Numbered from the stretch's first letter, positions 47,163 through 57,585 are shown. The stretch: 64,000 bases of DNA from Symbiodinium natans (GCA_905221605.1 CAJNDS010002346.1:374001-438000), one strand, 5' to 3'. Notes: generated by a model from the sequence alone, not told the origin. A program made the numbers and translations.

Positions 47163-47306
47163 GCCGGCAGGTGCATCAATGAGCATAGTTCTTGAACCTT
47201 TAACTTTAGCCCACCCACCCCCCAACCCCCCCCCCCCCCGCCCCAAGGCCTTATAACCCATACATTTCCGCATAACCTCAAGCCCAAGCGAAAAAAAAAC
47301 CCTGAG

Positions 47307-47442
47307 GTGGGACCATTGCTATCAGGACGAGGACCTGATGAAACAGCTGGGTCACATCGCTTCCTCCACCCACCCGAACACGATGGATAGTGTCACGTGC
47401 AATCGCTACAGAGCGTTGCTCGAGTATGGTGGCATCTTTTGA
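47307..47442 (+). CDS. Transposase-like protein, last exon
   Basis: Acceptor ACCCTGAG|GTGGGA. Reads WDHCYQDEDLMKQLGHIASS, THPNTMDSVTCNRYRALLEY, GGIF and a TGA at 47,440. The DEDL acidic cluster could hold the third catalytic residue. The 144 bp intron before it holds a C-run and degenerate CCCTAAA-like bases. Confidence 0.7.
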
Positions 47443-48914
47443 TGCTGAAGCAATATGAAAAGGGAATGGTCTTTAGGACATATGGGATTCCTCACTCGCT
47501 CGTTTCTTCCAATTACAATTACTTCCCAGCCCGAAACAAAATCCATTCTGGGTTGGGAGTTACTTTGGGAGGATTGTGATTGAGTCTTTTGAAGGCTTGG
47601 TGGTTTTCTTTGGAAGGATGTTGCGGTGTTGCAAGTGTATGTTTTTAAGGTTCCGTGTTTGTTTGCGTCGGAGGGCGTCTGGAGGGTTCAAAGGGGCTCC
47701 AGGAGGAGCTGATGTTTCTTAGTTGAAGCCGACCCTTTGGTTGACGTGCCGAGGTGTAGGCCCGAAAAGTAAAACTCAAACCTTAAACCCAAGAGCCCCC
47801 TTTGAACTTTAAACCCCAGGCCCCAGGCCTTCGGGAACAAAAAGCACGTGTAGAGGTGAACCAGAGGGTTGTGGTTGAAAGGGTGAAGATATGTAAGCTT
47901 CTTTAAAAATGTGACTCAAGGCTTTGTTTGGGTGAACCAAAGGCTTCTTGTTTATATGTTATAGATATATATGTCTTTTTGTATATGTGGCTCAAGACTT
48001 CTTCGCTTTGCGACAGAGGTTGGAAATAATCCGTTGAATTTGCTGGAAGCTTGCATTTTGTGTCAAGGCAAAATATTGTTGCTCCTCACTGACAATACCA
48101 TTGGTAGCAGAAAGCGAACCCCTGTAAAGGAAGCGCGCGCCCAGGCGCGCCCAGCGCGCCCAGGCGCGCGGGGCGCGCCCAGGCGCGCACATCCTCCTAG
48201 GCACGCAAGTCGACCAATTCACACGCAAGACAAAATAATTAAGAAAAAAGAACCAACCAGTTTCTTATAATGAAATTGGTTCGAATGTTTCTTCGAAGCT
48301 AATGTCTTATTTTGCGTGTCAGGTCATCCCAATTGCGTGAGAATTGCGTGAAGAGAAAAGTGCACGCCCGGCGAGGTCATCCCAATTGCGTGAGCATTGC
48401 GTGAAGAGAAAAGCGCTGGATCCACTTGCACACGCAGTTCAACAAATTGAAACTCTTGTCTTCTGAAAAAAACAATCACGTGTATATCTAATGGAGATTA
48501 GTTCGATGTAATTTTCGTAACGATTTCCTTTTGCGTGTGAATTCATCCCTTTGCGTGTGAATTCATCAAGTACATGGGCCCGCGCGCCCGGGCGCGCGGG
48601 CGCGCGCCCGGGCGCGCGGGGGCGCGCCCGGGCGCGCGCCCGCACTTATCCAGGTACACATCATGACATCAAACGAAATTTTCGCAAAGTCAAAGAAGTT
48701 AATGGACACTAGAGAAACAAATCCAATCGATCCTGAACATGTTTATGTCCGCTTCTTCTTTGTGCAGCATGTTGCTTCATGTCTGAGAACCCTTCTTGCA
48801 TTTCACCAACATGCCCTTTAATTCGGGCTTGATCTCCAAATGCTCATCATGCTTGGATGCTTTCACAACAATCATTCGCGTGCGCATCACTCATTTTGGA
48901 TCATGTGGGCTCTC
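47443..48914. other. Right non-coding end of the insert
   Basis: No gene seen. Contains GCGCGCC-rich arms at 48,126-48,190 and 48,578-48,650, inverse copies of AATTCACACGCAA (48,216) and TTGCGTGTGAATT (48,531 and 48,552), a 40 bp direct repeat GGTCATCCCAATTGCGTGAG at 48,323 and 48,376, and the terminal ATGCT motifs. Confidence 0.6.
48126..48650. repeat. Large inverted-repeat structure
   Basis: GCGCGC-rich left arm and right arm with a nested TTCACACGCAA/TTGCGTGTGAA pair could fold into a 500-base stem-loop. The core at 48,323-48,415 is a direct repeat. Confidence 0.6.
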
Positions 48915-48916
48915 TA
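48915..48916. other. Putative TA target duplication, right
   Basis: Matches 33,199-33,200, at the LINE breakpoint. Confidence 0.5.
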
Positions 48917-48918
48917 GG

Positions 48919-49470
48919 ATTCTTGAGGTTATCACGCTTGACCTCTTCCTCGTGACGCTGCAGCTGAGCATCGGCTTGCTGTATCATCTCCCGCGTGGCT
49001 CGCGGACCCGGGGACCCGAGGCGACGACAAAGCGATCGAAAGTTAGCTTGCTCCTGTTCCGAAGCCGTGCCACTCTCAACCTTAGCGGCAATGCGCTGGT
49101 AGTCGTACAGCCGCGCCAGAGCCTTGCGCTGTTTCCTAGCAGCCATGCTACCGTTGGAAAGCCTGGGACCTCTGCAAGCTTGGTTTTCCCACGAAACCTG
49201 AGCACAGTCACCCTTAGCCTCAAGTCTAGGCCCAGTCGGAGGCTCAACCTGAACTGCCCGGAAGGCGTCGACAAAAGTTTGGCGCAGTGCCTTCTGGAAC
49301 TCATCCCAAAGCTTCTGAACATCCGTACATCCCTGGCTCAGCAAGGAGCTGAGAACCGCAACTTGGGGGCTGGCATCCCAGGCAGAGGCAAGCGCAGCTC
49401 GCCACTGAACCGTAGTCACCTCAGCAGGCCGTCGCAGATCACCTGCACGCGGTAAAACCCCGACTTGGAC
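48919..49470 (-). CDS. LINE linker between endonuclease and RT
   Basis: Reads TVQWRAALASAWDASPQVAV, ARKQRKALARLYDYQRIAAK and EEEVKRDNLKNPR. Basic helical linker as in LINEs. The reading frame differs from the endonuclease frame. After precise removal of the insert and one TA, the RT frame is off by one base. Confidence 0.6.
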
Positions 49471-51920
49471 CGGTGCAGTCAGCTTGGAGCTGGAATCGCA
49501 GGTCCTTGTGATCGCTGATGCGCTCTCTGCCAAAACTGACATTGGACATGGCATTTGACCGATTACAAGCGACCCAGTCGATTTCCCGTTTCCCCTCCCA
49601 CCGCGTGGGCTGGCCAGTACCATGGTACTCCCCACCAAGCGCCTGAGCGACGCCCAACACGCTAGAGTCGGAAGGAAGCTCGTTGTGATCACCCATGAGG
49701 ACCCAAGGCTGTTGGGGAGGGAGCCTGTCAGCGATGAACAGGTTCAACAAGAGAGTGCCAGCCTGTGAGGGCCCATTTTCATGAGGATGCGCGTACATAT
49801 TGGCAACCATCCAGCCCCCGACCCACACGCCAAGGACTTCAGCATCGGACATGCTCCCACCCCACGACGGCCGCTGAGGGATGGTTTTGCGCACGAGGGT
49901 GATGACGCCACCAGCCCGCCCATGATACCCAGAGGCAGCTTGGGAGTAACCACAGTAACCATACCGAGAAGCGGTGCGAAGAAAGCCCGAAGTTTCAGTA
50001 CATGACATGGCAGTTTCTTGCAAGCAAACAACATCACGTCTGTCCTGTGAGAGATGCTCACGCAGGTAAGTCCAAGCAGCAACTGCTCCTCCAGTGTTCA
50101 AGCACAGAAAGGTCAGAGCAGCTGCAGTGGCACCCTTGCGGCCACCAATACTGGGACCTGGGTGTGCCGCCTCGCCAACCCTCTTAGCGCGGTGCCCTCC
50201 CAAGCGGTGCTTGGCATACTGGGCCATTGACAAACGCTCCGAGCTAGGGCCCGGGAGAGACGCCTCTCCCACCCTCTTGGCTCGGTACCCGCCCAACCGG
50301 TGCTTGGCCGACTGGGCCGCAGGGATGCGCGAAGCGGGCCGCTTGCTCACCTTGGCAGCAGACGGACGAGGCACCCGCCGGTTGGCTTTGGTCTTAGCCT
50401 GAGCCGACATCTTGGCCCAAGCCGTTTGCCTAGGAGTGGGCGCATCAAGGCACCCGACAAGTTCGTCAACTTGCGCAGCAGTAAGCCCAGTATGACGAAG
50501 GAACTCATCTCTCTCAGCGATATCCTGATTCTTGAGGCGTAGCCACCATTGGCGCTTTCTCATTCGAACCAACGGCATTTCTCTGAGGCGGCGCAACCTC
50601 TCCTTGCATGGCAAATGCCTGACCTTTGGCGCTTCGTGTTGTGTGACGGATAAGCACCGCCTGCACACCACGAAACTACCACGCTGATCCTTAGTCCAAG
50701 CCGCAGGCCGGTAGACAACAAGGTCGTGAGACCCCTGCTTCTTGGCACGCTCTTGAGCATGCTTTCTGCTCTGCGTCGTAGACACGCCTTTGGTCTTCTT
50801 GGGCACGCCCTTTAGGGCGAGAGAAGAGTACTGAAAAAGGGTGCCCTTGAACCGAGGGTGAACCAGGCGAAGATGCTCCCGTTTAGCGCGCTTCCTCGCC
50901 TGAGTCGGAAGGTGAGGCAAGCGCATTCGGCATCCCTTAAGCGGACACACAAACCCTGTTTGGTCTTCCGGCAGCATAGCAGAGAAGGCGATCGCAAGTG
51001 GCTGCTCCACCTTAAACAGGTCGACAGGCACGTCAGGGTGCCTACTTCGGACATGGTGCCACTTGGTACCAAAGGGCATGACAGCTTGGCAGACCGGACA
51101 ATTCCACTTGTTGTGAGACCCAGCTGGACCCTCCGACGAAGGCTCGCCATCCGCAACCTCCTCCAGGTTAGCAACGTCGAGGTTGCTAGCGGCAGTGGGG
51201 ACAGAGGAGGGCTGACAAGCGCTACCGAGACACCTAAAGCCCTTGCACTTCCCAACGATCCTGCGGCGCTTTGGGGGACCATCAGGGCCCAAGAGCGCAT
51301 CAAGGTTAGCCCGGTTCTTCTTCTCGCCAGTACAGGACTGGGCCGGAAGCCAGGACGCGCCACTGGCGGCCTTTACAGCAGAGCGGGGCGGCAACCAGCT
51401 CTCACTATCCGAAGGCTCAGGCGGGGGCAGCCAAGCTACACTATCTGAGGGCGCGACGGAGGCAGGAGCTTGGGAGGCAGCCGAACTAAGCCGCGGACGC
51501 GACGGGCCCCCACCTCCACGCAAGTGGTCGCTGAGCGCCCCTTGAGGCACGCAGTCAGTCCAGGCACTGGGCAGCTCACGGCGTGCCTTGGGGACCAGCA
51601 CGGTGTAGTGGTCCTCCCTAAGGGCGAGCACCAGAGGCTGTGTACTGCGACCAGCCTTACCAACAGCCAAGGGTTGTTCCCAGGAGGTCCCGTTGTGGCG
51701 CACAACAACGATGCGCACCCCGAGACGCCGCGCGGCAGCGCGAAGCGTGAACTGACAAATCCACCGATTAGGGCGGAGGATATTGTCATGCCACGTGTCA
51801 AAGTCAGTAGGCAACGAACCGCCTTCAGTGGCCTCAGTAGCCCGAGGGTCCAAGATCCAGCCGTCAGAAGCCTCTTGCTTGTGCTCTGCAATCCACTGAT
51901 GCACCTGTTGGCGCAAGGTG
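49439..51920 (-). CDS. LINE ORF: OTU C-terminal part, zinc fingers, endonuclease
   Basis: About 825 codons, no true start. Positions 50-110: RPNRWICQFTLRAAARRLGV and LALREDHYTVLVP, the C-terminal part of an OTU protease with its catalytic His. About 270-440: CPVCQAVMPFGTKWHHVRSRH, CPLKGCRMRLPH and CRRCLSV, zinc-finger-like. Two copies of AKHRLGGYRAKRVGEASLPG-type sequence (the second RVGEAAHPGPS). Endonuclease: CLNTGG, DVVCLQETAM, GDHNELPSD and SDHKDLRF are the usual EEP catalytic motifs. Confidence 0.85.
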
Positions 51921-51924
51921 CGAC

Positions 51925-52035
51925 CCGCGCAGCAGCCTTAGGCAGAAGCGAGGCCTCCTCCTCACCCTGCCTCAAGCCATATGCAACAGCAACCGAGTTG
52001 AAGCCGCAGGCCCCAGCCCCTCCTGTGTCAATTTC
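51925..52035 (-). pseudogene. LINE: OTU catalytic-Cys segment in another frame
   Basis: Reads GACGFNSVAVAYGLRQGEEE. CGFNS is the OTU catalytic-cysteine motif (Cys codon 52,006-52,008). The frame is shifted by one base relative to the rest of the OTU region, so the OTU domain is broken. Confidence 0.65.
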
Positions 52036-52429
52036 CCTACACTGAACCTGAACCCCAAACCCAAACCCCTAAACCCTAAACCCAATCCCCTCAACCCTAA
52101 ACCCTGTTCGGCTTCATGGGGCTCATACAAGTGAGAGGCTGCAGGCGAGTCTTCTTCTTAGTAGCTCAGCAGCCATGTCAGAATATGGGTACCTTTTTGG
52201 GGCGGATATACGGGAACCTGAAACCCAAAAGGGGCAGAAGCGCACCACTTAGCCACCAAGCCCTACACCCCTATAACCCTAAACCCCAAAGCTCTAAAGT
52301 TGCTTCAAAAGTCATGTGAAGTACGGCCGCTGGGCCAAAACAAACCCTCAGAGAGGCGGCTTCACATCCCACTATAAGGTACGTAGCCCTAAGCCCTAAG
52401 CCCTAAGACCTAAGCCCTGTAGCCCTATA

Positions 52430-52525
52430 ACCCTAAACCCTAGACCCTAAACCCTATAACCCTATAACCCTATAACCCTATAACCCTATAACCCTATAAC
52501 CCTATAACCCTATAACCCTATAACC
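52430..52525 (+). repeat. Variant array (CCCTATAA)n
   Basis: About ten CCCTATAA octamers, then normal CCCTAAA units to 52,575. Confidence 0.9.
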
Positions 52526-52577
52526 CTAAACCCTAAACCCTAAACCCTAAACCCTAAACCCTAAACCCTAAACCCTA

Positions 52578-52695
52578 CTCAAGTGCAGCTCGGGCTGCGA
52601 AATCATAGCGCCGCACGCCAAGCTCCTCGGAGAGCTCCGCGACGCGCGCGCGGAGAACCGGCTCGGTGGCTTGCACGCGACGAAGGCCGACCAGG
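52578..52695 (-). CDS. Exon of a minus-strand gene (52-55 kb)
   Basis: Between CCCTAAA (left) and TTTAGGG (right) arrays. Reads LVGLRRVQATEPVLRARVAE, LSEELGVRRYDFAARAALE. Acceptor TGCTTCAG|CCTGGT. Unknown family. Confidence 0.55.
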
Positions 52696-53009
52696 CTGAA
52701 GCAGTTCAGGGTTTAGGGTTTAGGGTTTAGGGGTTTGGGGTTTGGGGTTTGGGGTTTAGGGTTTGGGGTTTAGGGTTTAGGGTTTGGGGTTTGGGGTTTA
52801 GGGTTTAGGGTCTGGGGTTTAGGGTTTGGGGTTTAGCGTCAAATGGCGGAAGGAAGGAGAATGACGATTGAGAAACTAAACACTAAACCCTCAACCCTAA
52901 ACCCTAACTCTAAACCCTCAACCCTAAACCGTAAACCCTAAACGCCAACTCTAAACCCTAAACCCTAAACCCTAAACCCTAAACCCCCCCCCCTAAACCC
53001 AACAAATCC

Positions 53010-53123
53010 TCGGCCAAGGCCTCGCTTCAAGCCTTGCCCACTCCTCGGCGTAGGCCACGCGGGCTTGGTCTGCAACGGCGAAAAGAGGCCCGCAGCCCTC
53101 TTCCTGAGCTTGGAACTGGTGGA
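53010..53123 (-). CDS. Exon of the 52-55 kb gene
   Basis: Reads HQFQAQEEGCGPLFAVADQA, RVAYAEEWARLEARPWPRI. Acceptor GGTTTCAG|TCCACC. Confidence 0.55.
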
Positions 53124-53335
53124 CTGAAACCCTAGCCCTAAACCCTAAACCCTAAACCCTAAACCCTAAACCCTAAACCCTAAACCCCGAACCAGGATGT
53201 GAAACCTACTTTGAGCTCCAGAATTGGATGATAGACCCAGAGTTAAGGGCTTAACAGAATGTTGTTGGGCAAGTATGGCCACATGAGCAGCCCCAATCTA
53301 CCACCCCTCCACAAGGGCCCTCCGGAAGCAGCCTA

Positions 53336-53455
53336 GGGTTTAGGGTTTAGGGTTTAGGGTTTAGGGTTTAGGGTTTAGGGTTTAGGGTTTAGGGTTTAGG
53401 GTTTAGGGTTTAGGGTTTAGGGTTTAGGGTTTAGGGTTTAGGGTTTAGGGTCTAG
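53336..53455 (+). repeat. (TTTAGGG)n array
   Basis: Seventeen or so units; one of the longest in the window. Confidence 0.95.
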
Positions 53456-53624
53456 GCAGGTGCGCAGCCCGCAGGCCCCACTCCCGCAACCTGTAGAGTC
53501 AAGGGTGGAGATTGGCCTTCCAGAAGTCGGTTTTGGCAAGCCCTAAACCCTAAACCCTAAACCCTAAACCCTAAACTCTAAACTCTAAACCCTAAACCCT
53601 AAACCCTAAACCCTAAACCACGGG

Positions 53625-53690
53625 CAACATCCAAAGTAAGGCCTGGCGGCCAGCTTCGTGAGCGCTTCACCTGGAGGCTGTGATGCCCCA
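53625..53690 (-). CDS. Candidate exon of the 52-55 kb gene
   Basis: After GCCTCCAG|GTGAAG it reads EALTKLAARPYFGCCPW. Short; the donor is not certain. Confidence 0.35.
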
Positions 53691-53794
53691 AATTTACGTG
53701 CTCTCTCCGCACAGCAGAAGGACAACAAAGCTGTTTCCCCTTATAGTAGCAGTTCAGGGTTTAGGGTTTAGCGTTTAGGGTTTAGGCTCTAAGT

Positions 53795-54114
53795 TTCAGG
53801 GTCCTTAATATAGGGATTATAGTAACCCCCTATTGCAATCCCCATTAAGGACTGTTAGTATGATAGGGTGAGCATCCCAAGACTTAGCAGTTTGTGGGTA
53901 CATCTACATATGGTGGCTGTCAAAATCACGGTCCCCTTTTTGGATCCCTATTATACTGCGGCACCGAATATTTAGGGGACCCCAAAAGGGATACCCACAA
54001 ACTGCTATATCTTGGGATGCTCACCCTATCATACTAACAGTCCTTAATGGGGATTACAATAGGGGTTTCTATGATCCCTATTAAGGACTGTTAGCAAAAG
54101 GGGGAACATCCCAA
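53795..54114. repeat. Two family 1 elements in inverted orientation
   Basis: 53,795-53,881 and 54,012-54,114 are opposite copies. The DNA between them also pairs: GCAGTTTGTGGGTA against TACCCACAAACTGC. The whole 300 bp can form one long hairpin. Confidence 0.75.
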
Positions 54115-54296
54115 GCTGTATCTCTGAATGATAGCCAAAAAGCAGCTGCCACTGTCGGAAACCTTGCGAAATGCCAAGCCCTAAGCCCTAAGCCCTAAAG
54201 ACCCTGAAACTTCGACCTAAACCCTAAACCCTAAACCCTAAACCCTAAACCCTAAACCCTAAACCCTAAACCCTAAACCCTAAACCCTAAACCCTA

Positions 54297-54395
54297 CAGG
54301 GCCGCAAGGCTTGGGGGGCTGCCAAGGCCTTCGCAGAGGATGCGCACCCCCGCCGGCAGGATGCCCAGCTCCTTGGCAACTTGCCTCTTGGCTGC
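54297..54395 (-). CDS. Exon of the 52-55 kb gene: ubiquitin-like second half
   Basis: Acceptor TTTTGCAG|GCAGCC. Reads AAKRQVAKELGILPAGVRIL, CEGLGSPP. It continues in phase 0 from the exon at 54,717-54,776; together they look like a ubiquitin-fold domain. Confidence 0.6.
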
Positions 54396-54716
54396 CTGCA
54401 AAAGACGCCATAGGGTTTAGGGTTTAGGGTTTAGGGTTTAGGGTTTAGGGTTTAGGGTTTAGGGTTTAGGGTTTAGGGTTTAGGGCTACTCTAGGGGCCT
54501 TACTAATTAGAACAGGGTTTTGGGGGGGGGAGGGGGGGGCGATTATGGTATATTCATAGAGGGGCCATAAGGGAATACTGGAAGTATTTCTTCCGACCCC
54601 GAAATAACTGGATTACATGCTAGTTGCTGCCCAAACCCTCACATCAAACCCCCTAGCCTGACGCCCTAAACCCGCCGGTTTAGGGTTTAGGGTTTAGGGT
54701 TTCCCCCCCATCACAC

Positions 54717-54776
54717 CTCCAGGCCCTGTGCCACATTCACTGTCACGGAGCTGCCGCTCAGAAGGAACACTTGCAT
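54717..54776 (-). CDS. Exon of the 52-55 kb gene: ubiquitin-like start
   Basis: Starts with ATG at 54,776: MQVFLLSGSSVTVNVAQGLE, 20 codons, GT donor CTGGAG|GTGTGA. The beta-hairpin pattern at the very N-terminus matches ubiquitin-like domains, which often open dinoflagellate proteins (from memory). Confidence 0.6.
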
Positions 54777-55179
54777 GGCTTTGGAAAGGATTGGGCTGTC
54801 AGGGCGTCTTGTTCGAAACCTGAACACACCAAGCAACCGCCTTGAGCCAAGAGAATTCACACAAAGCGGCGGGAACTTGCTGCGAAGCTGTCACGAGACA
54901 AAAGCACACATGACACTGCCGCTACTATCTTAAACACACCCATACATCCAAAAAGAAATCTTCGTAGCCCAGGAACCATCGTCGTAATTAAGGCACCCCT
55001 TTTTGGGGTTGTGTTTCGTTTTCAAGGGACCCTTGAACCCAACAAAAAAGGATTTAGGGGTTTAGGGTTTAGGGTTTAGGGTAAAAGAGGTTCAAGGTAA
55101 CACTTCCGGGCATTACACCAGCGAGCGCGACGAAGCAAAGCCGAAACTCTCCCCAAGATGCCAGGCAGTAGCTACCAAG

Positions 55180-55275
55180 GTTAGGGTTTAGGGTTTAGGG
55201 TTTAGGGTTTAGGGTTTAGGGTTTAGGGTTTAGGGTTTAGGGTTTAGGGTTTTAGGGTTTTAGGGTTTAGGGTGT
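55180..55275 (+). repeat. (TTTAGGG)n array
   Basis: Thirteen units with two octamer variants at the right end. Confidence 0.95.
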
Positions 55276-56850
55276 AGGGCTTAGGGTTTGGGGTTGAGGG
55301 AAGGTGAAGGGCTTATAGGGTTCTTAAGGGAGGGGGGGGTTCAAGGGGGGGTACGTAACCAAAGGTTCCCTAATCCCCCCCCCCACTACTTCCTACGGCT
55401 CCTAAAGCTTCCCTAAGGTTCCCTAGTTACCTACCCCCCCCATGAATCCCCCTCCCTTAAGAACGCGCTGACAGGCAGTAACCGCCAAGGTTTAGGGTTT
55501 AGGGCTGAGGGTCCGGGTTTTGAGTCAAAGTCTGAAAAGTTTCGATGGGGGTTTTGTTCTAACTTCTAACATTAGAAGGGACCCCCCGAAATACGCAACA
55601 GCCGCCATGGAACTCAAATGCTTACAAAAAAACAAACAGCAAGTTTGAAATCCCTTCGGCGTCATCAGCTAGAAACCCTACAAAGCCAAACCATTTCAGC
55701 CCAAAACCCTTAAACACGAACCCCAGGGGCACTAACATCAAACCGCACTTGCGCAAAAGCTGAAGTGAACCTGACGCCAAGGACCTTTCGACCCCAAGAA
55801 GACTTCAGTCAAAAACATAACAGCACCATACAAGCGACGACCTGAGCCCTACAGACCCGGACTAAAAAAGCCCCGATCCCTAAATGCCCTAAACCAACCC
55901 TAAACCGTACACAACGTACACCCGAACCCTAAACTCGAAACCCTGAACAGCCAAGAAGCTCGAATCCTGTGCTCAGCACCATCCGCTGCACACAGTTACC
56001 GGTAGCAATCTGGTTCCTGGCACGTGCTAGGGTTGGTTGTTGGGTTCTGGGTCCCCCCCCCCCCCCCCCAGTAAAAAGCAAGAGTATATACATATGTATA
56101 TATATATATATATGTATATGTATACAAACAATGATGCTACGAATAAAACACAAAAATAGAATATGCTCGTAAACCTAAAGCCCTGAGCCCCTTAACCCCA
56201 CGGTCTCTGGGTTTGATTCCAGGATTCTTTCGTGCGTCTATTGGGCTTAGGGCAATTCCTTGGAGACCAAGTGGACCATGCTACTATCAGGGGTCTAAAA
56301 AGGTTTATAAAGGGTTTGTAGGGGATCCTAACCCCTAAATCAAGGGAATGAGGGCCTACTCTGGGTCCATTGTGCAACTATAGAGCATGAGCCCTTCCAC
56401 GATTCATGCAATTCCCCTAAACCCTAAACCCTAAACTCTCGACTCATCTCAGCGCTTTGTTCAGGGGACTGTTCTTACGTTGCGCTGTCTAGAGTGGTGG
56501 GTCGCACTTTAACGACGTCAGGTGGTGAGCCATTAAAGATAAGTATGTGGGGACGTACCAATGGACTCATAGTATGCCTTACAGAAAGGGCACAAACAAC
56601 ACAATTAAGGCACATGTCTGTTTGAAAAGGCGAGTGGTCCTGTTCGTGGTCTGCTGTTGGGTCCATATTATAACACGGCACCTATTATTGACGAAGGTGC
56701 CCCGGGCCAGAACTTCGACAGCGAAGCATATAGGTTGCTCTTGACACGGTTCAACTCTCCACTGGCCACTTAGGAGAAATCAAATCTTCCAAGGAATGCA
56801 AATACCTGAAGCGAACATAAGATAAACTGTCTATGTGCTAAGGATAGTGC

Positions 56851-56948
56851 TTAGGGTGTTCCCACTATACTACAGTCCTTAGAAGGGATCTTAGTAGCCC
56901 CCTATTAACACCCCGGTTAGGACTGTTCGTAAAAGGGGGAACATCCCA
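56851..56948. repeat. Hairpin element, family 1 copy
   Basis: TTAGGGTGTTCCCACTATACTACAGTCCTT against AGGACTGTTCGTAAAAGGGGGAACATCCCAA. Confidence 0.7.
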
Positions 56949-57440
56949 AGATGGTCCTTATTTTAAGCCAGACTAAACCCTAAACCCTAAACACTAAACC
57001 CTAAACCTTAAACCCTAAACCCACTTAGAACTGATAGATACCTGGGAACAAGCCCCCTCATGCAAGAGGATGCGCCGAGGAGCAGCGTGTGAGCCAAGCC
57101 CCGGGCGGTGAATCCTCGGCTACGATGAGGGTTTAGGGTTTAGGGTTTAGGGTTTAGGGTATAGGGTTTAGGGCCAGGATTTGGGATCGATGTAGCCTAG
57201 AAAGCAAAACCCTAAACCCTAAACCCGATGTAGTCTAGCCTAGAATAAACCCCCGAAACCCTAAACCCAATGTAGTCAAGAAAAACCCTAAACCCTAAAC
57301 CTTTCACGGCTTGTCTCTTCAAGCCTAGGCTTAGGCGGCTCTCAGAAGGAAGAGAGGAACCGAAAAAGGAGGTGCCCAGGCATGAGGAGCCATTTTGGTA
57401 GATTTCCACATCTCTACATGAAGTTATAGGGTCCCTGACT

Positions 57441-57585
57441 ACTTGGAGGTTCATGGTTCTTACTAACCAATTATAACCCTACTTGTAAGTGGGACACCCC
57501 CTATAAGGCCCTTTAGGGGTATTATAAGTAGGGCTATAAGTACAGTTCTAATTGGTTAGTAAGTACCATGAACCTTCAAGTATGG
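57441..57585. repeat. Long hairpin element, family 5
   Basis: ACTTGGAGGTTCATGGTTCT then TACTAACCAATTA, against TAATTGGTTAGTAAGTACCATGAACCTTCAAGT: inverted ends of about 33 bp with two mismatches. The central part is also partly palindromic (CCCTACTTGTAAG/TTATAAGTAGGG). Confidence 0.85.

Larger units (their letters stand above)
33201..48914 (+). mobile_element. 15.7 kb insert splitting the LINE: putative large DNA transposon
   Basis: Left end GAGATCCCGGG, right end (reverse complement) GAGAGCCCACA: seven of eight terminal bases are inverted copies, flanked by TA. Both ends are rich in ATGCT(C) subterminal motifs (33,211-33,325 and 48,841-48,866). All genes inside read on the plus strand, opposite to the surrounding genes and elements, and one looks like a transposase. 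The terminal repeat is short, so the case rests mainly on the split LINE. Alternatives are a segmental insertion or an assembly join. Confidence 0.65.
48917..52040 (-). mobile_element. LINE, 5' half (OTU-like, zinc finger, endonuclease)
   Basis: Minus strand: OTU-like segment, three Cys-His zinc-finger-like segments, AP-endonuclease, then a linker ending KRDNLKNPR at the insert boundary. 5' truncated near 52,040, where telomere-type repeats begin. At least two frameshifts (near 51,925 and 49,440-49,480), so it is no longer functional. Confidence 0.75.
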
